Source: Terrabacter sp. Root85 (lineage in GTDB: Bacteria > Actinomycetota > Actinomycetes > Actinomycetales > Dermatophilaceae). From it: a stretch of 64,000 bases of DNA. The position numbers and the translations under genes were made by a program. The stretch spans positions 62,968 to 126,967 of the forward strand of contig NZ_LMIW01000001.1 in assembly GCF_001429185.1 (NCBI RefSeq). The letters run 5' to 3'. The notes below the pieces were generated by a model. The model ran no database searches. It was not told the DNA's origin and saw nothing but the letters and a program-made list of their open reading frames with translations. Every line of letters begins with the position of its first letter. Positions within the stretch are counted from its first letter, which is position 1. Of this stretch, positions 1 through 8,265 are shown one piece after another.

Positions 1-241
1 CGCGGATCGGCGGGATGCCGGTGTCGATGCCCTCCTTGACGAGGTACGGGATCGACAGGCGCGCGGCGTTCTCGATGACGACGACGACCATGAGCCACCA
101 GAGCGCCCGGCGCCACGGCCGCAGCACGTCGCGCAGCAGCCGCCGGGAGCGGCCGGCGAGCCGGGCCGAGGTCTCGGCCGACAGCTCACCGTCGATGTTG
201 TCGGCGGCGACACCGCGCCACTGCTGGGTCGGGGCCGTCAT
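1..241 (-). CDS. ABC exporter half-transporter, N-terminal part (cut by window edge)
   Basis: Only the first 80 codons are inside the window. The start ATG overlaps the stop of the upstream ABC exporter gene as ATGA, so the two are translationally coupled. After about 45 polar, Arg-rich residues comes a hydrophobic segment (WWLMVVVVIENAARL), then a sequence ending KEGIDTGIPP, the usual first-helix pattern of type I ABC exporters. It is very likely the second subunit of a heterodimeric exporter with its neighbour. The nucleotide-binding domain lies outside the window, so substrate and catalytic state cannot be judged. Confidence 0.8.
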   Translation of the reverse strand, partial: MTAPTQQWRGVAADNIDGELSAETSARLAGRSRRLLRDVLRPWRRALWWLMVVVVIENAARLSIPYLVKEGIDTGIPPIR

Positions 242-2052
242 GCGCGTACCTCCTCGTTCGCGTCGCTGGCGTGGTCGCCGGAGCCGGGCGCGTCAGCCTC
301 GTCGAAGGCGTCGGCCGCGAGCAGCTCGCGGTAGGCCGGGACGCCGTCGAGCAGCTCCCGGTGGGTGCCGACGTGGGTGATGGTCCCGTGCTCGAGCAGG
401 GCGACCCGGTCGGCGAGCATGACGGTCGATGCCCGGTGGGCCACGACGAGGCCGGTGGTCTCGGACAGCACCCTCGAGAGCGCCTCCTCGACGAGCTTCT
501 CGGTGTGCACGTCGAGGGCGGAGAGGGTGTCGTCGAGGACGAGGACGGCCGGGCGCGAGAGCACGGCCCGGGCCAGGGCGAGCCGCTGGCGCTGACCGCC
601 GGAGAGCGACAGCCCCTGCTCGCCGATGCGGGTGTCGAGGCCCCAGGGGAGGTCGTGGACGAATCCGGCCTGGGCGATCTCGAGGGCCGCGAGCACGTCG
701 TCGTCGGGGGCGTCGGCACGGCCGAGGGTGACGTTCTCGCGGGCGCTCATCGAGAAGAGGGTCGGCTCCTCGAAGGCGGTCGCGACGAGGCTGCGCAGCG
801 CGGCGAGCTCGAGGTCGCGCACGTCGACGCCGTCGATCGTGATGCGCCCAGCGGTGACGTCGAAGAGGCGCGGGACGAGCGCGGTGAGGGCGGTCTTGCC
901 CGAGCCTGTCGCGCCGACGAGCGCGAGGGTCTCGCCGGGGGCGACGTCGAGGTTGACGTCACGCAGCACCGGCTGGTCGGGCGCGTCGGGAAAGGCGAAG
1001 TCGACGTGCTCGAAGCGCAGGTGGCCGCGGCGCGCACCGACCTCGTGCGCGCCGGAGACGATGTCGGGCTCGGTGTCGAAGATCTCGAGCACACGCGCGG
1101 CCGCGGTCATCGCCTCCTGTGCCATCGCGAGGATGACGCCGAGGGAGGACACGGGCCACACGAGCGAGAGCATCAGGGTGATGAAGGCGACGAGCTCGCC
1201 GGGCGTCAGGTCACCCTGGCCGACGCCGATGGCGCCGAGCAGGAGCACGACGACGACGGCGAGGTTGGGGATGACCTCGAGGAAGGTCCAGAACTTCGCC
1301 GAGAGGCGGACCTTGTCGAGGCTCGTCGCCCGCAGCTCGAGCGCCGCCTCGTCGTAGCGACGGGCCATGTGGTCGCTGCGTCCGAACGACTTGATGACGC
1401 GGATGCCGACCGCGCCCTCCTCCGCCTGGGTCGCGAGGTCGCCCTGCTGGTCCTGGACGCGCCGGGAGACGACGACGTAGGCCTTCTCGAAGCGCATCGA
1501 GAGCCAGATGATCGGCGCCGCCGTCGCGGCGACGACGAGCCCGAGCGGCCAGTACATCGTCAGGAGCACGATCGTGACGGCCGTGACCTGCAGGACGTTG
1601 ACGACGAGGAAGAGCAGGCCGAACCCGCTGAACCGGCGGATGGCCGAGAGGTCGGTCGTCGCGCGGGAGAGCAGCTGCCCCGACTGCCACCGGGTGTGGA
1701 AGCTCATCGGCAGTGCCTGGAGGCGCTCGTAGAGGTCGCGGCGCAGCTCCGTCTCGAGCCCGAGCACGGCGTTGGACTGGACCCACCGGCGCACGAAGAT
1801 GAGGACGGCCTCGAGCACCCCGAGCGCGAGGGCGAGCAGGCCGAGGGGCAGCACCGGCGCGAGCTCGTGCCGGGTGATCGGCCCGTCGATGATGGCTCGC
1901 GTCACGAGCGGGATGGCGATGGAGAGGCCGACGCCGGCGAGCGATGCGGCGAACATGACGGCGAGGGCCCAGCGGTGCGGGCGCAGGTAGCCGCGCAGGC
2001 GCCACAGGGACCGGACGGAGGCGGGCGGTTGAGAGGCAGGATCAGCAGGCAT
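238..2052 (-). CDS. ABC exporter, fused permease/ATPase subunit with degenerate ATP site
   Basis: A 604-residue type I exporter half: six-helix transmembrane domain (roughly residues 30-320), then a nucleotide-binding domain. Visible motifs are Walker A (GATGSGKTAL), signature (LSLSGGQRQRLALARA), Walker B (AVLVLDDTLSALD) and switch His (VVAHRAS). The catalytic Glu after Walker B is Asp, and the Q-loop reads AFEEPTLFS, with Glu where Gln is usual. In heterodimeric exporters such substitutions mark the non-hydrolysing site, which fits the ATGA-coupled partner gene. An upstream in-frame TTG exists, but the ATG at 2052 is the more likely start. Substrate (drug or lipid) is unknown. Confidence 0.9.
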   Translation of the reverse strand: MPADPASQPPASVRSLWRLRGYLRPHRWALAVMFAASLAGVGLSIAIPLVTRAIIDGPITRHELAPVLPLGLLALALGVLEAVLIFVRRWVQSNAVLGLETELRRDLYERLQALPMSFHTRWQSGQLLSRATTDLSAIRRFSGFGLLFLVVNVLQVTAVTIVLLTMYWPLGLVVAATAAPIIWLSMRFEKAYVVVSRRVQDQQGDLATQAEEGAVGIRVIKSFGRSDHMARRYDEAALELRATSLDKVRLSAKFWTFLEVIPNLAVVVVLLLGAIGVGQGDLTPGELVAFITLMLSLVWPVSSLGVILAMAQEAMTAAARVLEIFDTEPDIVSGAHEVGARRGHLRFEHVDFAFPDAPDQPVLRDVNLDVAPGETLALVGATGSGKTALTALVPRLFDVTAGRITIDGVDVRDLELAALRSLVATAFEEPTLFSMSARENVTLGRADAPDDDVLAALEIAQAGFVHDLPWGLDTRIGEQGLSLSGGQRQRLALARAVLSRPAVLVLDDTLSALDVHTEKLVEEALSRVLSETTGLVVAHRASTVMLADRVALLEHGTITHVGTHRELLDGVPAYRELLAADAFDEADAPGSGDHASDANEEVRA

Positions 2053-2105
2053 CAAGGAGTGACGATAACCCCGACCACCGACAGAGATGCCTCTGGGTCA
2101 GAGAT

Positions 2106-2462
2106 TCACGTCGCTTCGCTGTCCCAGGGGGTCGGGACCGACGGGTCGTGGCCGCGCGGCGTGCTCACGGGCTTGTCGACGACGGGCGACGGCTGGTCGT
2201 CCTCGTCGGGTGGCGCGGAGAGCGCGTCGCGCACGATCTTGCGCGGGTCGTACTGGCGCGGGTCGTAGGCCCGCCAGTCCACGTCGGAGAACTCCGGCCC
2301 CATCTCGTCCTTGAGCTGCTGCTTGGCCCGGTCGGCCATGCCGCGGGCCTGGCGGACGAACTTGCCGAACTTGGCGGCGTACTCGGGCAGGCGCTCCGGA
2401 CCCAGGATGAGGATCGCGAGCAGACCGAGCAGGAGCAGCTCCCACCCGTTGATGTCGAACAC
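2106..2462 (-). CDS. tatB: Sec-independent protein translocase subunit TatB
   Basis: A 118-residue protein with an N-terminal membrane helix (about residues 6-22, rich in Leu), the typical GPERLP hinge, an amphipathic helix (AAKFGKFVRQARGMAD) and a disordered acidic tail. This is the TatA/TatB architecture; the long tail and the position after the HtrA-type protease support TatB. It would act with TatC to move folded proteins across the membrane. The start is GTG with GAGGG upstream. The sigE-rseA-htrA-tatB order is conserved in actinobacteria, including M. tuberculosis. Confidence 0.9.
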   Translation of the reverse strand: MFDINGWELLLLGLLAILILGPERLPEYAAKFGKFVRQARGMADRAKQQLKDEMGPEFSDVDWRAYDPRQYDPRKIVRDALSAPPDEDDQPSPVVDKPVSTPRGHDPSVPTPWDSEAT

Positions 2463-2517
2463 AGTCCCTCGCTTCCACGCGTACCGGCTGCGCCATCCTA
2501 CGGTGGCGCGTCGTGCT

Positions 2518-4176
2518 CTACTTGGCCGGATCCGCTTCCAGCGTCATCTGGAGCTCGAGCTCCTTGCCGTCACGCTCGACCTTGAGGCTCACGGTGTCGC
2601 CGACGGCCCGCGCGCGGATCGAGACGATGAGCTGGTCCGGGGTGCGGATGCGCTTGCCCTCGAAGCCGACGATGACGTCGCCGGCCTGGACGCCGGCCTT
2701 GGCAGCCGGCCCCCCGGAGGTCACCGCGTCGGGCGCGTCGAGGACCTGGGCGCCGTCACCGACGAACGTCCGGCTGAGGTTGACGCCGATGACCGGGTGG
2801 GTGGCCTTGCCCGTCGCGATGAGCTGGTCGGCCGTGCGGCGGGCCTGGTCGCTCGGGATGGCGAAGCCGAGCCCGATGCTGCCGCCGGTGGCGCCGCTCG
2901 TCCCCGGGACCCGGGCGATGGCGCTGTTGACGCCGATGACCTTGCCCGTCATGTCGAGCAGCGGGCCACCCGAGTTGCCGGGGTTGATCGCCGCGTCCGT
3001 CTGGATGGCGTTGATGAAGGAGGACTCGCTGCCCTCTCCCGGCGTCACGGGGCGGTTGAGCGCGCTGACTATGCCCGTGGTGACGGTCTGGTCGAGGCCG
3101 AGCGGTGCACCGACGGCGATGACCTGGTCGCCGACGACGACCTTGTCGGACGCGCCGAGCGTCAGGGGCTTGAGGTCGGTGCGGTTGATCTTGAGCACGG
3201 CGAGGTCGTAGCTCGCGTCGCGCCCGACGATGGTCGCCTTCTCGGTGTCGCCGTTGCTCAGCACGATCTCGATGTCACCGTTGACGCCGGGCTCGACGAC
3301 GTGGTTGTTGGTCAGGACGTGGCCCTTGCCGTCGATGACGAAGCCGGAACCGGTGGCCGATCCCTCGCTACCGGCGTCGACCTTGATGGTCACGACGCTC
3401 GGCAGGGCGACGGCGGCGATGTTGGCGACCGAGCCGGCCGGTCGCTGCGTGGCGCCCGGACCGGGCTCGGGCAGGGTCGAGCCGGCGAGGTTGATGCGGT
3501 CCTCGGCGACCTGGCTGGCGATGCCACCGATGACACCGGAGAGCAGACAGAGCCCGACGACGGCGGCGACCACCTTGCCGCGACCGCGGCGGGCGGACGG
3601 CGCCGGCGGGTCGGTGAGTGCGACGCCGCCCCCGGACGGCACCGGACCGCTGCCGAGGTCGGGGTCGCCCCCCGCGGGTGCGTGGGGCACGGAGCCGAGG
3701 TATGCCGTCCCGCCGGCTGCCGCGGCGGCGCCGGCCAGCACGTCGCCCGGGGGGGTGGACGCACCGGGCCCGGTCGCAGAGGGCGGGGCGGCCGCGGGGG
3801 TGGGCGGGGCGTAGGCCGAGCGGTGGGCCTCCTCGGCGAGGGAGTCGGCGCGGTCGCTGCCCCAGGCGGCATCGGCCCGGGCAGGGACGCCGGCACCCTC
3901 GGTCGGGTGCTCGCCTCCGAAGACGTCGAACCAGGCGTCGTCACCCGCGTCGGAGAGGCCCGGGCCGGAGGCGCTCACCGGCGGCTGCGGCTCCGAGGCG
4001 GACGGGACGGGGGCCGGTGTCGTCGGCGACGTCGACGGGATGGCCCGGGTGTCGTGCAGGTCGATGATGCCGGTCTGCTCCACCTCCGGGTCACCGCCGG
4101 GGGCCTGAGTGAGCTCGCGGGGCTCAGGAGCTGCTGCCGTCGGATCGGGGTCCGGCGTCGTCGACTCGTCGCTCAT
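2518..4176 (-). CDS. htrA: HtrA/DegP-like membrane-anchored serine protease with PDZ domain
   Basis: A 552-residue S1C protease. About 185 cytoplasmic, Pro/Ala/acidic residues precede a single membrane helix (VVAAVVGLCLLSGVIGGIAS). The trypsin-like domain carries the full triad: His292 in TNNHVV, Asp324 in SYDLAVLKI and Ser402 in GNSGGPLLD. A C-terminal PDZ domain follows (GGPAAKAGVQAGDVIVGFEG). It would degrade misfolded exported proteins, and in related systems links envelope stress to SigE. Its ATG overlaps the stop of the anti-sigma gene (ATGA), so it sits in the sigE operon. The long disordered cytoplasmic tail is common in actinobacterial HtrA. Confidence 0.93.
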   Translation of the reverse strand: MSDESTTPDPDPTAAAPEPRELTQAPGGDPEVEQTGIIDLHDTRAIPSTSPTTPAPVPSASEPQPPVSASGPGLSDAGDDAWFDVFGGEHPTEGAGVPARADAAWGSDRADSLAEEAHRSAYAPPTPAAAPPSATGPGASTPPGDVLAGAAAAAGGTAYLGSVPHAPAGGDPDLGSGPVPSGGGVALTDPPAPSARRGRGKVVAAVVGLCLLSGVIGGIASQVAEDRINLAGSTLPEPGPGATQRPAGSVANIAAVALPSVVTIKVDAGSEGSATGSGFVIDGKGHVLTNNHVVEPGVNGDIEIVLSNGDTEKATIVGRDASYDLAVLKINRTDLKPLTLGASDKVVVGDQVIAVGAPLGLDQTVTTGIVSALNRPVTPGEGSESSFINAIQTDAAINPGNSGGPLLDMTGKVIGVNSAIARVPGTSGATGGSIGLGFAIPSDQARRTADQLIATGKATHPVIGVNLSRTFVGDGAQVLDAPDAVTSGGPAAKAGVQAGDVIVGFEGKRIRTPDQLIVSIRARAVGDTVSLKVERDGKELELQMTLEADPAK

Positions 4177-4895
4177 GGCCCTGATTGTGCCGAACGGACG
4201 TTGGTGACCCTAACCGGGGCCACCAGGGCGGAGGTCGGGCCGACGGCCAGCGACGCGGTACGGGCCGACGTGCGGGTCGTGACGACCCAGTACGGGACGT
4301 TGCCGGCGCCGACGTCGTTGAGGCCCTGCGCCTGACGCGTGACGGGCGCGATCCTGTTGCCGGGCAGCACGGAGCCGCCGAAGTTCACGGCGCTGACGGG
4401 GCCGGCCCCGAAGTTGGCCACCGGGCCCCGCACCGAAGGGGCCCGCGAGCCGGGCACGGGCGCGATCGCGAGCCCCCACGCGGCAGCGACCGACGCGCCC
4501 GCCGCGATCGAGGCCACCACCGCAGCACGCATCGGCGAGCGGTGCAGGGCAGGGGCGGTGGGCCGAACGGTGGGCACGGGCTCGTAGGACGGCGTCGACG
4601 GCATACGGAAGCCGACGGGCGGCAGCGGGATGCGCGGGGCCCTGGGCTCCCGCGAGGGAGCGGGCGCGGGCTGGGGCTCACCCGAGGGAGCCGCACCGAG
4701 ACCCATGAGGGAGGTGCGCAGGCTCATCGGGACGCCGGTGTCGGAGCGCAGCGACGCGACGATGCGGCGCTCCTGGTCGGCGGCGGCGCGGCAGACGGTG
4801 CAGCACACGAGGTGCTTGTCGTAGAGGTGCAGCATCGCCGGCGGCAGGGCGCGGTCGACATAGGCGCGGACGTATCCCTTGAGGTGCGGCGTCAC
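4173..4895 (-). CDS. rseA: Zinc-binding anti-sigma factor (RseA type) for SigE
   Basis: A 240-residue protein with an N-terminal zinc anti-sigma motif H-x3-C-x2-C (His28, Cys32, Cys35), a long Pro-rich linker, one membrane helix (AAVVASIAAGASVAAAWGLA) and an outer part. It should bind SigE in the cytoplasm and release it on stress. The GTG start at 4895 is set by a strong ribosome site, GGAGGTGAT, just upstream; longer in-frame extensions run into sigE and are not credible. It starts 20 bases after the sigE stop, and its own stop overlaps the htrA ATG, giving one operon. The exact trigger (redox, proteolysis) cannot be read from sequence. Confidence 0.88.
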   Translation of the reverse strand: MTPHLKGYVRAYVDRALPPAMLHLYDKHLVCCTVCRAAADQERRIVASLRSDTGVPMSLRTSLMGLGAAPSGEPQPAPAPSREPRAPRIPLPPVGFRMPSTPSYEPVPTVRPTAPALHRSPMRAAVVASIAAGASVAAAWGLAIAPVPGSRAPSVRGPVANFGAGPVSAVNFGGSVLPGNRIAPVTRQAQGLNDVGAGNVPYWVVTTRTSARTASLAVGPTSALVAPVRVTNVRSAQSGP

Positions 4896-4914
4896 GACAT
4901 CACCTCCGGACCCA

Positions 4915-5574
4915 TCAGCGCGAGCTCGCCGCGACTCGGCGGCCGGGAAGGCGCAGGCCGGCGCGAGCAGCGCGCGACTCGGGCTTGGCCGGACGGGCGG
5001 CGGCGGCCACCTCGGGGGCGCGGTGCGCGAGGGCCTCGCGCAGCTGGGCGCGGCCACGGTGGATGCGCGAGCGGACGGTGCCGAGCTTGACGCCGAGAGT
5101 CGCGCTGATCTCCTCGTAGCTGAGGCCCTCGATGTCGCAGAGGACGACGGCCGCGCGGAACTCCGGCGCGAGGGCATCGAGCGCCCGCTGCACGTCGTCG
5201 TCGAAACGGGCGTCGTGGTAGGTCTGCTCCGGCCCCTTCTCGTTGCTGGGGAGCCGACCGGCGGCGTCGTCGGGCAGGGCGTCGAAGCGGATGCGCTGCT
5301 TGCGACGCATCTTGTCGAGGAAGACGTTGGTCGTGATGCGGTGCAGCCAGCCCTCGAAGGTGCCCGGCTGGTAGGAGTGCAGCGACCGGAAGACGCGGAC
5401 GAAGACGTCATGCGTCAGGTCCTCGGCGTCGTGCGGGTTGCCCGTGAGGCGGTAGGCCAGGCGGTAGACGCGCGCCGAGTGCTGCTCGACGATCTCCTCC
5501 CACGTGGGGGGAGTCCACGTCGAGTCGGCCTGCTCCACCGAGGTGGGAGAGGTGGACGTCACGCTGGTGCTCAC
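4915..5574 (-). CDS. sigE: ECF RNA polymerase sigma factor SigE
   Basis: A 219-residue extracytoplasmic-function sigma factor. Region 2 is seen around residues 45-95 ([17 protein letters not shown], then [19 protein letters not shown]). Region 4 is around 140-185 ([19 protein letters not shown], then [19 protein letters not shown]). A basic Ala/Arg-rich tail of about 35 residues follows. The linked anti-sigma factor, HtrA and TatB, and the divergent O-methyltransferase, match the M. tuberculosis sigE neighbourhood. GTG start at 5574; the upstream promoter fits its own ECF consensus, so positive autoregulation is likely. Confidence 0.93.
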   Translation of the reverse strand: MSTSVTSTSPTSVEQADSTWTPPTWEEIVEQHSARVYRLAYRLTGNPHDAEDLTHDVFVRVFRSLHSYQPGTFEGWLHRITTNVFLDKMRRKQRIRFDALPDDAAGRLPSNEKGPEQTYHDARFDDDVQRALDALAPEFRAAVVLCDIEGLSYEEISATLGVKLGTVRSRIHRGRAQLREALAHRAPEVAAAARPAKPESRAARAGLRLPGRRVAASSR

Positions 5575-5613
5575 TGGGGGCTGGGCCTTTCACGGAGAGG
5601 GGTCAACGACAAG

Positions 5614-5640
5614 AACGCCGTCAGATCTCGTTTCGTTCCC
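5614..5640 (-). promoter_or_regulatory. ECF-type (SigE/SigR-like) promoter of sigE
   Basis: On the minus strand GGGAACGA (-35, ending at 5640) and CGTT (-10, 5614-5617) are separated by 15 bases, the spacing known for actinobacterial SigE/SigH/SigR promoters (GGGAAC-YA, N15-16, CGTT). It lies about 40 bases upstream of the sigE GTG. Autoregulation is inferred from this match. Confidence 0.75.
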
Positions 5641-5728
5641 GTCGATCGTCTCGGATTGCCCTGTCCGATCGCCAGCCAGAACCTGTGGTTCTGCTGTGGA
5701 CGGGGTGGCGGGACGGCGGGCGGGGTGG

Positions 5729-6187
5729 TCAGCGGGACTGCTCGCTGCCGTCGTGCGGGACCGCCTCGTGGTGGGCCCGGCCGTGTGTGCGTCGGTCCTC
5801 CTTCATCTCCGCCTCGAAGAGGTGGCGTCGGCCACCGACGAGGTCGTCGCGCGCCGTCTTCTCGAGCTCCTTGAAGGTCGCGTAGTAGCCGTCGTCGTAC
5901 TCCTCGACGATCTGGAAGGTCCACCGTCCCTGCACGACGTTGCGCCCGACGAGCTCGGTCTGCAGCCGGTCGGCGAGCTCGGTGTGGCCGGCCTCGCGGA
6001 AGAGGTCGACGGCCTCGCCCAGGGTGAGGTCCGCCATCCCCGTGAGCCGGTGGAAGCCGTAGAGGTGGCCGCGGGCGTCCTCGACGACCTCGAGGGCCTC
6101 GGACAGCTTGCCCAGGGCCTCGACCGTGGCGTCGCCGACGCCGCCCGGACGCAGGTGCTCCGCGGTCGGCTTGTCGTGTTCGTCCAT
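5729..6187 (-). CDS. Conserved actinobacterial protein of unknown function
   Basis: 152 residues, soluble, no signal or membrane segment. The ATG is supported by AAGGATCAGG upstream. The body (GHLYGFHRLTGMADLTLGEA, then WTFQIVEEYDDGYYATFKEL) is well-behaved helical sequence with acidic and aromatic patches; the tail is His/Glu-rich. I do not recognise a catalytic motif. It lies between sigE and the divergent O-methyltransferase, and its start is only 73 bases from the methyltransferase start, so the two share one promoter region. Function unknown. Confidence 0.75.
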   Translation of the reverse strand: MDEHDKPTAEHLRPGGVGDATVEALGKLSEALEVVEDARGHLYGFHRLTGMADLTLGEAVDLFREAGHTELADRLQTELVGRNVVQGRWTFQIVEEYDDGYYATFKELEKTARDDLVGGRRHLFEAEMKEDRRTHGRAHHEAVPHDGSEQSR

Positions 6188-6246
6188 GACCTGATCCTTA
6201 CCCGCTTCAGGGCGACGGGGTGCCGAATCGGCCCGGCACGTCACAG

Positions 6247-6252
6247 TAGGGT
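6247..6252 (+). promoter_or_regulatory. -10 box TAGGGT, leaderless promoter
   Basis: TAGGGT ends 7 bases before the ATG of the O-methyltransferase gene at 6260, placing the expected transcript start at the start codon. No separate ribosome site is needed. Confidence 0.6.
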
Positions 6253-6259
6253 GACGAAC

Positions 6260-6883
6260 ATGAGCACCCAGAAGGTCGCCGCGTGGTCGCACGCCGAGGA
6301 GTTCGTCACCCCGAGCGAGCACGTCGAGGAGGCGACCCACCGCGGTGAGGAGCTCGGTGCGCCGGCCGTCGGCAACGGCGTCGGCGCCGTGCTCCAGATG
6401 CTCGCGGCCGCGACCGAGGCCAAGGCCGTCATGGAGATCGGGACCGGCGCGGGCGCCTCGGGTCTCTGGCTGCTCGGCGGCATGCCCGCCGACGGCATCC
6501 TCACGACCATCGACCTCGAGACCGAGCACCAGCGGGCCGCGCGCGACGCCTTCGCGGCTGCCGGCATCGCCCACCAGCGCACCCGCTGCATCGCCGGTCG
6601 TGCTCTCGAGGTGCTCCCCCGGATGACCGACGGCGCCTACGACCTCGTCGTCGTCGACGCCGACAAGGAGGAGTACCCCGAGTACCTCGCGCAGGCCACC
6701 CGCCTGCTGCGGTCCGGCGGCACCCTCGTCATGACGTGGACCGACAAGGAGTCCGACCCCGCCAACCGGGACGCCGAGACGCGCACCCTCCGCGAGGTCG
6801 GCCGCGCGATCCGCGAGCACGACCAGTTCACCGTGTCGCTGCTGCCGGTCGGCGACGGTCTGCTCGTGGCCGTCAAGCGCTGA
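6260..6883 (+). CDS. O-methyltransferase, SAM-dependent (caffeoyl-CoA type)
   Basis: 207 residues with the class I methyltransferase fold: SAM motif I VMEIGTGAGASGLWLLGG, motif with acidic ribose ligand TIDLE, and metal-site type motif VVVDADKEEYPEYL. Family members methylate catechol-like or small phenolic acceptors using a divalent metal. An earlier in-frame GTG exists at 6251, but the leaderless -10 box points to the ATG at 6260. The position next to sigE matches Rv1220c of M. tuberculosis. Natural substrate unknown. Confidence 0.88.
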   Translation: MSTQKVAAWSHAEEFVTPSEHVEEATHRGEELGAPAVGNGVGAVLQMLAAATEAKAVMEIGTGAGASGLWLLGGMPADGILTTIDLETEHQRAARDAFAAAGIAHQRTRCIAGRALEVLPRMTDGAYDLVVVDADKEEYPEYLAQATRLLRSGGTLVMTWTDKESDPANRDAETRTLREVGRAIREHDQFTVSLLPVGDGLLVAVKR

Positions 6884-6889
6884 GCGCAC

Positions 6890-6919
6890 GTATGCCGTCC
6901 CGCCGGCCGGACGGCATAC
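6890..6919 (+). terminator. Perfect 11-bp inverted repeat after the O-methyltransferase gene
   Basis: GTATGCCGTCC (6890-6900) and GGACGGCATAC (6909-6919) form a perfect stem with an 8-base loop, 7 bases after the stop. No T-run follows. It may end transcription between the convergent methyltransferase and DUF3117 genes. Both arms are copies of the GTATGCC motif that recurs across the window. Confidence 0.6.
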
Positions 6920-7002
6920 GCCATCCTCCGCCCGGGGCGGGCATGCGAAACGGCCCCCGACCGTGAGGTCAGGGGCCGTCGAACCTGGATCAGGCGGAAG
7001 GG

Positions 7003-7176
7003 TCAGTTGACGCCGTCACAACCCTGGATCGCGTCACGCAGAGCTGCAGCCTCGTCGGGGGTCATCTCGACGACGAGACGCCCGCCGCCCTCAAGGGGCA
7101 TCCGCAGCACGATGCCGCGGCCCTCCTTGACGACCTCGAGCGGGCCATCGCCGGTCCTCGGCTTCATTGCTGCCAT
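7003..7176 (-). CDS. DUF3117 small protein
   Basis: 57 residues beginning MAAMKPRTGDGPLEV, with GRGIVLRMPLEGGGRLVVEM and TPDEAAALRDAI. This is the highly conserved DUF3117 signature, normally about 55 residues (Rv1211 in M. tuberculosis). It forms a small mixed fold with no known activity; its strong conservation in actinobacteria suggests a housekeeping role. The start has AAGGGGAACC upstream. It stands alone, with a hairpin between it and the convergent methyltransferase. Confidence 0.93.
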   Translation of the reverse strand: MAAMKPRTGDGPLEVVKEGRGIVLRMPLEGGGRLVVEMTPDEAAALRDAIQGCDGVN

Positions 7177-7328
7177 GGTTCCCCTTCCCTAGGAATCCTC
7201 GGTCTTTGGCCCCATTATTCCGTGTCTCGTTTGCGAGACCTAATTGGGGATGTGACAGAGGGCACGTCCGGGCCCTCCGAGGCTCGTCACGCTTCCGCCC
7301 GGGGACGGATTGGGACAGAGTGGCGCCC

Positions 7329-8150
7329 ATGACGCAGACGCCCGACTCCCCCTCCTCGCCCGCCACCGAGCCCCTGCTCGTCGAGGTCGCCGACGGCATC
7401 GCCTGGCTCCGGCTCAACCGCCCGGACGCCATGAACAGCCTCGACGACGCCCTCAAGGACGCCCTCGTCGCGGCCCTCCGCGAGGTCGGTGGGGACCCCG
7501 CCGTGCGGTGCGTCGTGCTCACGGGGACCGGGCGGGCCTTCTGCGTCGGGCAGGACCTCAAGGAGCACGTCCGCAGCCTCGGCGACCCGACGTCGACGCT
7601 CGAGACGACCGTGACCGACCACTACAACCCGATCGTCATCGCGCTCTCGACGATGAACAAGCCCGTCGTCGCGGCCCTCAACGGTGTGGCGGCCGGGGCG
7701 GGGATGAGCTTCGCGCTGGCGTGCGACTTCCGGGTCGCGTCGGAGCAGGCCGGGCTCAACACCTCGTTCGCGGGCATCGCGCTCTCGTGCGACTCCGGGG
7801 CCTCGTGGACGCTGCCCCGTCTCGTCGGGCCCGCCCGCGCCAAGGAGCTGCTGCTCCTGCCGCGCACGGTCTCGGCGGCAGAGGCGTTGGCGATGGGGCT
7901 CGTCACGAAGGTCGTGCCCGCCGACGAGCTCGAGGCGACGGTGACCGAGCTGGCCCGGACCCTCGCCGACGGCCCGACGCTGGCCTACGGCTCGATCCGG
8001 CGGGCCGTCGCCTACTCGGCGGGCGCCGACCTGCCCGCTGCCCTGGCCCACGAGGCCGAGCTCATGGCGTTGACGGGTGGCAGCAGCGACCACCGGGCCG
8101 CCGTCGACGCCTTCCTCGCCAAGGAGAAGCCCACCTACACCGGCACCTGA
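7329..8150 (+). CDS. Enoyl-CoA hydratase/isomerase family protein
   Basis: 273 residues with the crotonase fold: first oxyanion-hole region TGTGRAFCVGQDLKEH and second NGVAAGAGMSFALACDFR. The GQDL form resembles PaaG-like isomerases rather than classical hydratases. After the second motif, CDSGASWTLPRLVGPARAKE replaces the usual Glu-Glu arrangement, with an acidic residue in a PaaG-like position. It probably isomerises or hydrates an unsaturated acyl-CoA. No other beta-oxidation or phenylacetate gene lies nearby, so the pathway is uncertain. Confidence 0.88.
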   Translation: MTQTPDSPSSPATEPLLVEVADGIAWLRLNRPDAMNSLDDALKDALVAALREVGGDPAVRCVVLTGTGRAFCVGQDLKEHVRSLGDPTSTLETTVTDHYNPIVIALSTMNKPVVAALNGVAAGAGMSFALACDFRVASEQAGLNTSFAGIALSCDSGASWTLPRLVGPARAKELLLLPRTVSAAEALAMGLVTKVVPADELEATVTELARTLADGPTLAYGSIRRAVAYSAGADLPAALAHEAELMALTGGSSDHRAAVDAFLAKEKPTYTGT

Positions 8151-8200
8151 CCGCCGGACCCGCTCGCGCGCGTCTCCCGATGAACCTGCCCATGGTGCTG

Positions 8201-8230
8201 CATCTGGTGTGGTGATCACCCCACCAGATG
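8201..8230. repeat. 30-bp palindrome between convergent genes
   Basis: CATCTGGTG, then a T/C mismatch pair, then the self-complementary GGTGATCACC, then CACCAGATG. The whole segment folds into one long hairpin with a single mismatch. It lies between the enoyl-CoA hydratase and the AbiEi-like gene, so it may act as a bidirectional terminator, but it also contains one arm of the inverted repeat that frames the AbiEi-like gene. Confidence 0.8.
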
Positions 8231-8265
8231 CACGATGATCAGCCGGACCACCACGCATGTCTGGC

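Noticed and set aside
271-2268. 665-residue plus-strand frame opposite the ABC exporter
   Set aside because: Shadow of the exporter; no domain or ribosome site.
2311-4335. 674-residue open frame on the plus strand across tatB, htrA and rseA
   Set aside because: It lies opposite three well-supported minus-strand genes and has Asp/Gly/Arg-rich composition typical of antisense frames in high-GC DNA.
5504-6259. Long N-terminal extension of the O-methyltransferase frame
   Set aside because: Family length is about 210 residues; the extension is antisense to two genes, and a leaderless -10 box marks 6260.
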